Shown here: one piece after another, positions 12,299-22,500 of the stretch
Layout of the letters: each line of letters begins with the position of its first letter
Position numbering within the stretch: position 1 is the stretch's first letter
NCBI GenBank assembly: GCA_964019695.1
Contig: OZ026525.1
Location: forward strand, 67,067,753 to 67,131,752
Source of the DNA: Loripinus fragilis
Lineage: Eukaryota; Mollusca; Bivalvia; Lucinida; Lucinidae
DNA length: 64,000 nt
Direction of reading: 5' to 3'
Program-made: the position numbers and the translations under genes
The notes under the pieces: model-generated
What the model saw: only the letters and a program-made list of their open reading frames with translations
What the model was told of the DNA's origin: nothing
Databases searched by the model: none

Positions 12299-12670
12299 TG
12301 ACCCCACCCCAGTAGTCGAGGGTGTGTGTAAGGGCATACAATGTCCTTGAATGGTGCACTTTGTTACATTCTCTTTAATTTGATATGCAACATGACTACT
12401 TTCAGAAAAAACTGTTTTGACCTTTGATTCCACTCTAGGGGTCGAGGGTGTGTGTAAGGCTTACATGTTGCTACATTCTTCATTGCCTTTAATTATATAT
12501 ATGAAGCATAACCATGTTCTAAAAGAAGCTGACTTTGGTCCGTTTTACCCTACCCCCAGGGTCGGGGGAACGGCGTATACGGGCAAAACATTTGCATCCC
12601 TGTCGCTGCATGCCAAATTCCCTGAAATGTGATATGCAGCATGGCTTTATTTTAGAAAAAAAGTTGAATT
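12299..12670 (+). repeat. About 120-bp tandem repeat, three degenerate units
   Basis: Three successive units each start near a CC-rich GGTCGAGGGTGTGTGTAAGG or GGTCGGGGGAACGG block (12317, 12438, 12559). They share a TACATT.T....TTTAATT and GATATGCA.CATG core at a spacing of about 120 bp. Confidence 0.7.
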
Positions 12671-12727
12671 TTGGCCTCTGTCCCACCTTCTAAGTTCATC
12701 CAGGGACTGGAATCAGGTTTTCGAATT

Positions 12728-12790
12728 AAAGTAAGTAAGGGTGCAAAGATCAGGAATCGATACAATCAAGTACCACACCTGACCCATTTG
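12728..12790 (+). repeat. Dispersed repeat A, head fragment
   Basis: AAGTAAGTAAGGGTGCAAAG followed by ATCAGGAATCGATACAATC and the CACACCTGACCCA block. It breaks off after about 60 bp. Confidence 0.8.
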
Positions 12791-13019
12791 ATATGTTTCA
12801 TAGATTTATTGTACTTTTGTCTGCATGCGAAATTTCAGCAACAATATTGACAACTGAGTTATTGAGAAATTTAAATAATATACCTTTGACGTCAGAGGGC
12901 TAGAGTAACATTTTAATAACTCCCATGCTTATCTACAGGCACGTTTTGGGTAATCATGGCTTATAGTGAAAAGTTGTCAGATATAATAGCTTTTGGGAAT
13001 GTGAAGTTTATTACACAAA

Positions 13020-13345
13020 AAAGCCAATAGAGCGTTTGCATTAGCCTAAATCTAAGCCATAAAAGGTCCATAACTGGCAAATTTTACGGATGACCTCCAG
13101 ATTCGAACTTGACCTGTATTGTACGATGAATTACTCTTCTGTAAATCTTGAATGAAATTGTAGCATCCCTTCAAAAGCTAATGGTCGCTAGCCACGATTT
13201 AGTCAAAATCTAAGTAAAAAAGGCCATAACTTAGTCAAAATTTTGCGGAGGCCCTCCAAATTCGAACTTGAATTGTTTTTATGATACTTAATCCTTCTTT
13301 ATATTTTGAATGAAATCTATGCATCCTTTCAAAAGTTATTGGATG
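13020..13345 (+). repeat. About 160-bp tandem repeat, two units
   Basis: Two units share GGCCATAACT..., a CCTCCA.ATTCGAACTTGA block (13094 and 13252), and TGAATGAAAT...GCATCC.TTCAAAAG (13149 and 13308). They are degenerate and non-coding. Confidence 0.65.
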
Positions 13346-13870
13346 GAAACCAAAAGTGTAACGCCGCTGACAACGTCCCCGATGGCGTCGTGAGCCCTAT
13401 ACATGTCGACCATTCTTCGAAGGCGAGACCAAATTAAAAAAAACACTTTCAAATCATGTATACTCTGTTCACTGGGTGTATTACTTATTTTGTTCATTAT
13501 TTTGAGACATAACAAAATAAGTTTTTTTTGTAAATGCTTACAAGGTTTACTTAACATTTATCAAATGTCTTGTGTGTAGACATGTTGTCTAAATTAAAAA
13601 AAAAACATTTATGAAACCATATAACTTTACAACTAAGCGACATAAAATAAAGAAAATGTTTCTGGATTTGTTGTATACTCTAGTTTTTCATAATGTATCA
13701 TGTGAATTGCACTTTTCCTTTAATAGAGACTTAAAGCAACTGATAGGAGAAATTTCTTTGAGTTTATATACATTTTTCACAGCATTTGGTTTGGTACCCT
13801 ATTTTTTCATATGACTTGCCTTTCAAAATATAAGAACATATGTATGTATGGATTTGTTTTGAGTATGTCA
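13346..13870. other. Non-coding DNA, nothing recognised
   Basis: AT-rich. Frames at 13336-13557 (minus) and 13611-13814 (plus) show no domain. Confidence 0.45.
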
Positions 13871-13874
13871 TATA

Positions 13875-14426
13875 CTCATGCTAAGAAATAGAAGGCCACC
13901 CTCAGCTTTGTATAAGGTTCGTTTAATTCGCATAGTAATTCGGGGGTAACTTACAGGCCAACGCTATGTAGATGAAGGCCTTCATACACATGTCGTGCCA
14001 ATCTATCAGAATGTTTGAAACAATTTTCTCTTCCAGCAAGACAATGCCAGCATACCTGCAATATGGCAAGGAACATGTTTGCAAGCTGGCCATGCCATAC
14101 TCCTTGACCAGCCGCCAAGGTCCCACTCCATCTCTGATCGACCACCCGGGGATAATCTGGGCTGGTGGGTACATGATCGTATCCCTTCGCAGCCGCCACA
14201 TTTCCCATAATGGAACAGTTGCTCAATGCATTTCACAAGCGGTGGGGTGGGTACAACCCAGTGCTTCTTTTGAGCATGTGCAAAAAGCTCATAGAATGCA
14301 TTCATAAAAGTGGCGGTCATACATTATATGAATTACATTTTTTAACCTTGTTATCATAACATGTTCATGTCTGAAGTTATTTTCAACAAAGACGTATTGG
14401 GGTGGCCTTCTTTTTATTAGCATGAG
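13875..14426 (+). mobile_element. Tc1/mariner deletion derivative, 552 bp
   Basis: Inverted termini CTCATGCTAAGAAATAGAAG and GGCCACC at the left (13875-13901) are mirrored at 14400-14426 with a few mismatches. TATA flanks the element on both sides, consistent with the TA target duplication of Tc1/mariner elements. The interior keeps a decayed fragment of a Tc1-type transposase. At 552 bp it is far shorter than an autonomous element (usually 1.3-1.8 kb) and must have been mobilised in trans. Confidence 0.75.
13990..14200 (+). pseudogene. Tc1-like transposase fragment
   Basis: Across two forward frames the sequence resembles the C-terminal catalytic part of a Tc1-type DDE transposase. A QQDNA-like piece (14033-14050, second catalytic Asp region) is followed about 80 bases later by LDQPPRS and SLIDHPGIIW, which recall the family's LDWPxRSPDLxPIDHLW (third acidic residue). 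A frameshift lies near 14120. It lies inside matching TIRs. Motif recognition is by eye. Confidence 0.55.
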
Positions 14427-15260
14427 TATATTATTTTTTACTTACAAAATACTTTTTCAACAATAACAACTGGTTTAAGACACTAAAAAAATATATAGAC
14501 TTTGAAAATGCACGCAAGAAGTGGATTGGAAGCACTTTTTTTTTTACCTCTGATGAAATAAATGTTTTCTTCTGATTGTGACTGAGCTGTGTAGGCTTAT
14601 TTCATTACAGGTGTTTGGAACACTTTATTCTAGTTAATTGTATATACTGAGGGAAAACTATTTGGGCAGGTAGTAATTTATTGCTTTAATATATCACAGG
14701 CTGGAAGCCAGTTGTGAAAAGTAAAAACAATCACGAGTGTGAAGCGCGAGCGATATATCCACGAAGGACCAGTGTTATATCACGCAAAAAAAATCACTAC
14801 CATCTCGAATTTAAAAATGTTGCAAAGCTAATATGAATGATTCCTTCAGACTCTATAAATACTCTGTCATCATGAAAAATTCATTAGACAGTCTTGTGTG
14901 GACTCAACTTTGTAATTTAATTGCAATTGTACTTCTCCATAGATTTCCACAGCACTTTCTGGGTTGTCCGTCTAAATGCAGTTGGCTCGGCACAGCAGTC
15001 TGTCAACGTTTGGCCATTATATCATTCATGTGAACTGTTCGGTGCGCTAAAATGAACTTGAAGCTGAAGATAGAAATACAAATGTTGAGACTTAAACCTT
15101 TAAATTTCGTAACATGCTGTCAGGTATTTTCCTGGATCTGGTTGTAGTGTACATGCGATTGTATCGATGAAAGAAAAGCCCAGCGAAACATGCTTCATGG
15201 CCATTATCAAAGTGTCGCTTTACTGTGTTGCCTAAACCTAAGTGTCACTTTCCAAAATAT
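14427..15260. other. Non-coding DNA, nothing recognised
   Basis: No domain, RNA gene or repeat array is supported. The open frame at 14833-15033 is unremarkable. Confidence 0.45.
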
Positions 15261-15264
15261 TTAA

Positions 15265-15805
15265 CAATAATATAAACTATAGACAAACACTAGGTTTTCA
15301 AAATGACAAGGCAGCTACCAATGGCCCTGTGCCCGGAATTACAATGCTCCCTTAAAGTTAGGCAAGACTTAAGTTAAGTATTGATATTTCACACGCTATA
15401 TTAAATGCTAAATAAAATTGCCTGGATCGATGTGGTATTTGTAGTCAAAGATAGCATTATGATTTACAGAAAAAATAAACTATTTTGATTTTAATCAGTT
15501 TTAAACGTTATTTTTCGCATCATGAAAAATCAATACTTAACTTAAGTGTTCCTTAACTCTAAGGAGGCATTGTAATTTCGGGCCCTCTTCAGTTTAGGTA
15601 GGATGCACAATCTGGTCCTAGACAATATTGTACACAATACATTAACTCTACTATATATGAATAGATCATGATTTATCCATAACATAAACTATAGACAAAC
15701 ACAAGGTTTTCCAAATGACGAGGCAGCAACCAATGGCCCTGATCAGTTTAGGTAGGATTCACAATCTGGTTCCAGACATTGTTGTACACATTACATTAAA
15801 TCTAC
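15265..15805 (+). repeat. About 125-bp direct duplication, first copy split by a MITE
   Basis: ATAAACTATAGACAAACAC, CCAATGGCCCTG, TCAGTTTAGGTAGGAT and CACAATCTGGT occur contiguously at 15680-15790. They also occur at 15268-15330 plus 15584-15650, where 253 bp intervene. The second copy is therefore a natural empty site for the inserted MITE. Confidence 0.85.
15331..15583. mobile_element. 253-bp MITE
   Basis: The left end GCCCGGAATTACAATGC is matched by the reverse complement of the right end (15567-15583) with one mismatch. Inverted similarity continues inward: CTTAAGTTAAGTATTGAT at 15368 against ATCAATACTTAACTTAAG at 15528. It has no coding capacity. CCTGT on the left and CCTCT on the right may be an imperfect 5-bp target duplication. 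Confidence 0.8.
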
Positions 15806-16929
15806 AATATCAGTATATAAGGCTTATGAGTGTTAATATTAACCCTTTCAGACCATTCGACTTTACCATTAAGCTCCATACAATAACGTCGGGATAGCCC
15901 ATTGTATACTTTGCGAGGTCACAGGCTATAATGTCCTAAAACGATACATTTCTTTCTCTGAAGCTCGATTTTTTCCTTGCAAACAATGCAGACCCTGATG
16001 AAATGCCACATTATGTGGCATTTCATTTGAGTCTTCACTGTTTGCCAAAATCCCGTTTAAAGGATCCCAGTCTATCAAGTTTAGATATTTACATATTTGC
16101 ACCTTTCTCTTTCTGCTTTCTAATCAAATGTTGGTTTACACGACTCGAATTTACAAACTGCTTGCCAGAATAACATACAGAGAAGATTCTGTCAGACTCA
16201 ATCTGGTCTGGGTCTGCGCTATTTGTATTGGCGTTTTCGGCAGACAACATGCATTCGAAATGTAAGAAAATATACCGTATAATATTACGAGATACAATAG
16301 TGCAACGTTTGTCTAGACATAGTTTGGTTTTGAATGCACAATGTAACCATACATAAGTATAATGGCACTTGTCACACCAACGAGAAGCCAAAGATCAGAC
16401 GAGCATGGGATTCAATGCAATCTTGTTTTGGACTTCGTTGCTCGCATACACAAAGAAAAGTGTTGGCTGGGGACTCAGGCCAAATTATAGAAATCGAGCC
16501 TCCCTGAATGCGCGTTTAAAACTTGATTTTTGCCCCTATGGACAGTGCCATTATCTCTCGAACTGGTCCATACCATAACTGTGGTACATGTGCATGTAAC
16601 CTGAACTGTCACTGCAAACTTAAAATGTGCAGCAAATGCAACGATCACGGTAAATGGTACTACGGGCCTTTAGTTAAGAGTGTGTAACAGAATAACACTT
16701 TACTTATTGATTATTCAAAAAATGTGTTACGGGTGCTCAACAGAACCGTCTCAATGAGGCGGTTCTTTTGAGCGCCCAAAACATATGCTTACATTTATGG
16801 GTAAGAAAATATTTGCAATTTTACGCCGATGCCTTTGTTCTATTAAATATTTTTTTACACATCTGCATTTTTTATACAAATGCATGTAGTGTTTGTAAAT
16901 TCATACTTCAACTCTTAGCTCGCCATACA
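15806..16929. other. Non-coding DNA, with a hairpin at 16730-16779
   Basis: Nothing is recognised except a strong inverted repeat: GGGTGCTCAACAGAACCG and CGGTTCTTTTGAGCGCCC around an 11-base loop (about 16730-16779). It is isolated and could be a tiny MITE end or a folded transcript element. No gene is supported. Confidence 0.5.
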
Positions 16930-19404
16930 GGGGCCACTAACTCGTAGACATCTTAAGCCTTAAGATCACCGTAAGTTCAACTTACGTTCACCTTAACGGT
17001 TATGGCCACTAACTCGTACGCACCTTAATTTACGGAGACAACTTAAGATCATCGTAAAGTTATGGTCACGATAGAGTCACCTTAGCGTCGTCTTAGTGGT
17101 TAAGAGAGGTACTTCTCAGAATGAACGTAATAAATAAAATATGATTTTGGTGACATTTTTTTTTTTAAATTACCCTAAACGCCTATGCCGTTTTAAGAAC
17201 TTACTGCATGCTTCGTTTTTGGTGACTTTAAAAGGCCACAAACATGGACACGTGCACATAGGCAATGCGCGAATCCAGAGGGTGGGGGAGGGGGGCACAG
17301 GGAATCCTGTGTCCCCTGGAAAACAACACGTTCTATAGAAAAAAGCAATGGAGCCCCATCACCTTAGAAAAGGTTGGACCCCTGACATTTTTGACCCCCC
17401 TGCTTGGACTCTGGAAAAATTATATTTTCTTTGAAATAATCATTGGGCTCCCACTGTAAAATAAGTTGAAGATTAAAAAAGTTGTCAGGGCTCTTTTCTA
17501 CCAGTTCGGCTCGGACCGCCCACCACCCTGGCGAAAATTCCTGGATCTATGCATGTACGCATGTAGCAGATAAACACGCACGTGTATGTACATGCATTTT
17601 GCTTTATGTGTGTTTTGTATTTTGTAATTACAGGTCATCTTATGTTATGGTCAAAATGATTAGGGGGTGGAAGACCATGGGAACAAGGGTATTGTTCTAA
17701 GGGAAACAAGGGTACATTTGTACATACATGTATATCATGTATCTAAACACATATGAGGAAAAACCGAGTTGATGAACATATCACGTTGGTATTGAAGTTC
17801 GCCCAGAGAACATGTATCAACGTTAGCCCCAAAAGTGGGACCAAAGGAACATATAATACCTACGGAAATAATTAAATGCTGTTGGGAAGATCAGTTACGA
17901 TGCCCTCACGGGGAATACTTGTTCCATTGATGGCTTGATCCCGAAAATAGATCAAAATGTCATTTTCCCCTATTCTAAAACCATTGGGGGAGGGGGGGGG
18001 GGGGGGGGGGGCTCGACAATACAATGTTCGTTTCCTTTGTTCCAAAACCATTGGGGGACCCTCGGTAGTGTTCACTTTAATGCATATGAGCGATGCGACT
18101 ACTTAGATGTCTAACACTCCGCAGCCTGATCAGAGTTTTCGACGTACTTATGAGTTATAGCTCTTGGCTCTCAACGTCCCCTGCTTGCGTAGTCCGACTG
18201 CTATTTTTTTTATAGGGCATTAATTTTGGACGTTTTGCCATTAATTTTTTGGACTAGAGGTTGCTCAAGTTGTCGCAAAGACTGAGGTTTCTTTTTGTAA
18301 GCTTTTGCTTAAAATTTCTAGTTGTTTTTTTTTATTCAGTAAGCTATGACAATAATAATGAATACTTTTTTAATTGTATGTAAAATGTGGACAGTTGAAA
18401 TTAACTAATTCAGCATGATAATCATGTTCATAAAACGCATTGAAAACCATCTTTGACAACTTGAAGCCGCCCTCTCTGCGACATGATCGCATTTTCTTTA
18501 ATCATCGTGTACGTTTAAGACTTGTAATGGAACCAGGCGAAATTTAATCCTTTGTAGACTAATGAATTCTTCCTTCTGGTTTGATACAATGAACTTGAGA
18601 TAGTCCATTCTAGATACCTAGGGTGTCAGAGTGAAATTTTTCAATAAGAAAAATAAAAACAAAGTGTATTCTTTTTTTCCGACGATCGTTTTATCTTTAC
18701 GCACAGTATAGAGCCTAATTAAACGCAGCTTATTATGCTGCATTACATCTTGGCTTTTACTGTTTGCATAAGTACTCGTTTCGGGGTTTCCCGAAAACAA
18801 AAGGTAATAAAAAAATATACAATAATGATATCAATAGACGCTTAAATAGGTAATATCAACAATAAAGGACCTCGCCTCGAGGAAATCTGACTTTGTTACA
18901 TGCCTAAACGATGGCACAGAACATCCTGCGCAACCGTGCAGCCTGACCAGTGCCTTTATTTTTGTTAACTGAACAGTATAGTAGTCAGAAAGTGAGTATG
19001 GCTAGAAAATACCATGATGGCAGACTCCAGACAAACCCACAGCACCGTGAGGAAGAGACACAAAACATAAGCAACACATCTTGCAACACGATGTTTTTCA
19101 ATATTGTAGCTATTCTCTTTAGCTGAGTATGCTGATTTCAGCCTACCCGAAGCGTCGCGACCCATATATTTATCTTTTCTACTGAGTCGGTCCTAAATAC
19201 TGTAAACAGCACGCTTTGCACGAGAGAATAAATTTAACACAGGTAAATCTTAAATGATAAGGTGACCTTAAGTTAAGAATACGCTAAGACGGCTTTATGT
19301 TATCGGAATAGCGCCACCTTAAATGTTACGATCGTCAACTTAACTTCAATTTAAGACCATCGTAAGTTGGTCAACTTACGATGTGTACGAGTTAGTGGCC
19401 CCAG
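16930..19404. mobile_element. 2.5-kb TIR element with long inverted ends
   Basis: The left terminus GGGGCCACTAACTCGTA is exactly mirrored at 19388-19404. The adjacent ~150 bp on each side are rich in CGTAAGTT, CTTAAG and CGTCTTAG inverted motifs (16945-17105 and 19235-19387), giving long degenerate subterminal repeats. The left end also has an internal repeat of GGCCACTAACTCGTA at 17005. The interior has a poly-G run (17992-18011) and no recognisable transposase, so it is probably non-autonomous. CAG flanks both ends, if the terminus is taken as GGGCC. Confidence 0.65.
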
Positions 19405-20000
19405 GACTTTTGTCGTCTGCCGTCTTGTCTGCTACATGTAATGATTCTAGGTAGCATAAATTGCAAATAATAGGGACACAGATCAGACTGGTTCGTTTGA
19501 AGCAGTCTGATAAGGGTTCATACTTTTGCATTCAAAATCTAGTATAAAGAGAACTTGGATAAGGCAGCAGACAACATTTTCAGGACAAAACAATAAAAGC
19601 CAGATTGAAGTTTACTTTTTTTCATGGTATTTTATCGTCTGCTGTTTTCAACTTTTTTTTCTATTCAGGGTCCAAGCCGTTTTAAATTGCAAAAATGTTA
19701 TTACATGTAGCAGACGACACTGTCAGGCAAAGGTAACTTGATTCCCTGGCTATCCTGTTTACGGACACATTGCTACATAAGTTTACTTCTTTGTGACTAC
19801 TAGCAGAGGACATGTGACACTGTGTGAAATAAACGAATCGACCAAGGAATTCAGATGGAGCAAACACAAATTCTGTACATACGGCTTTTGACCCCCCGCT
19901 AATACCATGACGCTGAGGCTGGGTGTCAGATACCTTCGGTTTGCATGTTGTCTAGGTCGACATGTTGGTGAAATATTATAAGAATCTGACAAGGGATTGA
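19405..20000. other. Non-coding DNA, nothing recognised
   Basis: CGTCTGC and CTACATGTA motifs recur several times (19423, 19637, 19703), which suggests decayed duplicated segments. No gene is supported. Confidence 0.4.
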
Positions 20001-20009
20001 GGAGCTATG

Positions 20010-20335
20010 GGAAGGATACAACATTTCTTCCACACTGGATAAGGACAACTGAGATTTTACCCTGGGAGAGAAAATCTTATCATACCCAGGCTATCTTACC
20101 CAGGCTGTCACGTGAGGGCTACATACATTGGTTGTATTGGAACTCATGCACAGGGCCGCCAAGTGACGTCATTGTTATGTTTTAGTGACGTCATCAGATA
20201 CAATGGCATCTGAGCGTATTAGCTTATTTTAAAATAAAAAAAAATAGTGGTGAGCCTCGTGATGCCAAACGGTGATCCTTGGGACGGATTTTTTCTATCC
20301 TACCCTCACACTTATCATAAATCCTTATAATCTAC
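20010..20335 (-). repeat. Dispersed repeat B, internally deleted copy
   Basis: TTTTACCCTGGGAG, CCCAGGCTATCTTACCCAGG, CACGTGAGGG, a GGTTGTATTGGAACTCATGC block and two TGACGTCA motifs mirror 21960-22150 in reverse complement. Half of the hairpin module follows (20263-20310). The first hairpin arm is missing, so this copy carries an internal deletion. Confidence 0.75.
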
Positions 20336-20579
20336 ATGTAGGCTTAGGCCTCCCATTATGACATTTGCCTTGAAGCAGGGTGTATTGAAACCTTCGCTCT
20401 GCAAATCGTCGCAATAATTAGGACATGTTTGTGAAATATTTTTAGAATTGGATTAAGGAGATAATAATGATGGGATGCAATATAAGATTTAATCATGAGT
20501 GTGAGGGTAGGATAGAACAAGACCAAACACTGCTCTGGACCTGCGTCACCGGTGCACATCGGTGTGTGAACAGTCGATA

Positions 20580-21765
20580 TGCAAAGTTCAAATATACAGG
20601 AATGAAATCAGATTACATTCAAATTACACAATGTAATCTACAGTAGGTGACTTAAAAATTTCGAAGAAAACACTCAAAAATATAGTATAAAATGTGCATA
20701 AATATAGGGTGTGCATGTTCAATATGTGCCATAATACAAAATTTGAATATAAAGGAATGAAAACTGCTTGAGTTACAGATTACACAAACAAGAACCCCCC
20801 CGAAGCATTTCTGATGGAAAAAGATGTCTAAATTTTACAGCCCTAAAAATAAGAAAATGTTTATCAAATTTGCACAAAAAGGAGGCACATGTTCAATGTA
20901 TGAACGATCATTTTGCAAAATTTGAAAATTAAGGAATGAAAACTCTTGGAGATACAGATAACACAGACCAGAAACCATCTAAGCATTTCTAACAAAAAAA
21001 GTCTCAGTTCAAGACCCCTCAAAAATGAAAAAAATTATTCATGAAATGTGCATAAAATAGAAGGTGCACATCTCAATGTGTAAACAATTATTATTATGAA
21101 AAGTTTGAATATAAAAAAATGAATACTGTTGGTTTTACAGATTACACGAACTAGCCCCCTAACCATCTCGGAAGGAAAAAATGTCTAAGTTCAACACCTG
21201 TCAAAATGAAAAAAAAATGTTTATTAAATGTGCACAAAAAATAAGGTCCACATCTTCAATGTTTGAACAATCATAATGCAAAGTTTGAATATAAACAATA
21301 GTACTTTTGGAGTTTCAGATTACACAAACTAGGCACCCCCTCAGCATTTCTGATGGAAAAAAAATGTCTAAATTCAACACCCGTCAAAACTTCGAAAGCT
21401 CAAACGTGCACAAAATGGGAGGTGCACATATTCAATGTGTAAACAATCATTAGTAAAGTAAGGATATAAAGAGATGAATACTGTTGGAGTTACAGATTGC
21501 AAAAACTAAGCACCCCTAAGCATTATGTATGAAAAAAATGTCTAAGTTAAACACCCCTCAAAAACGAAAAAAAAATGAAACGTGCAAAAAAATGGAGGTG
21601 CACATTTTCAATATGTGAACAATCATTCGGCAAAGTTTAAATGAAAAGAAACGAACAGTTTAGGAGTGACAGATTACAAAAAACTTGGTACCCCTAGAGT
21701 GTTGCGGACGGACAGACGGACGGACGGACGGATGGAGAGAATGACAGATGGACCGACGGTGTAAA
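20580..21765 (+). repeat. About 177-bp tandem array, six units, ending in a (GGAC)n-like tract
   Basis: GTGCACAT..TCAATGTGT.AACAATCA recurs near 20708, 20886, 21065, 21247, 21421 and 21597. Each is followed by AGATTACA.A.A.CTA..CACCCC and AAAAAATGTCTAA. The array ends in GACGGACAGACGG-type repeats (21707-21765). It lies between inverted copies of repeat B. Confidence 0.8.
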
Positions 21766-21804
21766 ACCACTAGTTGACCTGCTTTCGCTTAAGCGACGCA
21801 GGTA

Positions 21805-22340
21805 ACAATCCGTACCGAGGATCGCCGTTTGGCATCACGAGGCTTGCTGAGTGATGACAAACGGTGATCCCGAGGGACGGATTTTTCTATCCTACCCTCA
21901 CACGAATAATACATTTTTTCCTGCTCACTACTTTTTTATTATAAAATATGCTTCCAGAAGTCCCTAAATACGATTAGATGCAATTGCACATGATGAAGTC
22001 ACTTACATGTAAACATAATAATGACGTCACTTGACGACCATGTGCGTGAGTTCCAATACAACCAATGTATGTACCCTTCACGTGACAGCCTGGGTAAGAT
22101 AACCTGGGTAAGATAAGATTTTTTGCCCAGGGTAAAATATCAGATATCCTTTTCCGGTGTGCTAGAAAATATAAGAATGAATCATGAGTGTGAGGGTAGG
22201 ATTGAGAAATCCGTCCCGAGGATCGCCGTTAGGCATCACAAGGCTTGCCGAGTGATGACAAACGGTTACCCAGAGGGACGGGTGTTTCTATCCTACCCTC
22301 ACACGAATAATGGCTTATATTTCTTGCTATCACTGTTTTA
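21805..22340 (+). repeat. Dispersed repeat B, two units in tandem (period about 400 bp)
   Basis: The hairpin's right arm ends at 21904 (CTATCCTACCCTCACACGAA) and again at 22308. Between them are the TTCCAGAAGTC block (21953), TGACGTCA (22023), CACGTGACAGCCTGGGTAAG (22080) and a full hairpin (22186-22308) with GTGTGAGGGTAGGAT mirrored by ATCCTACCCTCACAC. The second unit is cut at about 22340 by the giant inverted-repeat element, and its continuation (AAAATAAGCTTCCAGAAGTC) lies at 55130. Confidence 0.8.
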
Positions 22341-22346
22341 TTTGTA

Positions 22347-22500
22347 ACTCTTTCCGAAATAAAAAGGGATTTTCCGATGGAATTCCCTTTTTTTGATAGT
22401 AAAACATAAATATGGATATAATCATATTTGAGTTTTGCATCGTTATAAAGTACAAGAATGATGGTACAATGTAATTTATTTTTCCTATGAACAGAGGAAA
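22347..22500 (+). repeat. Left terminal inverted repeat of the giant element
   Basis: It starts ACTCTTTCCG and contains a subterminal imperfect hairpin (AAAAAGGGATTTTCC, GAT, GGAATTCCCTTTTT). It then matches the reverse complement of 54960-55113 almost base for base, including a GATATAATCATATTTGAG block. Confidence 0.85.

Noticed and set aside
14006..14320. Minus-strand proteins overlapping the transposase fragment
   Set aside because: Overlap the forward Tc1-like remnant and have no family resemblance; treated as shadows.
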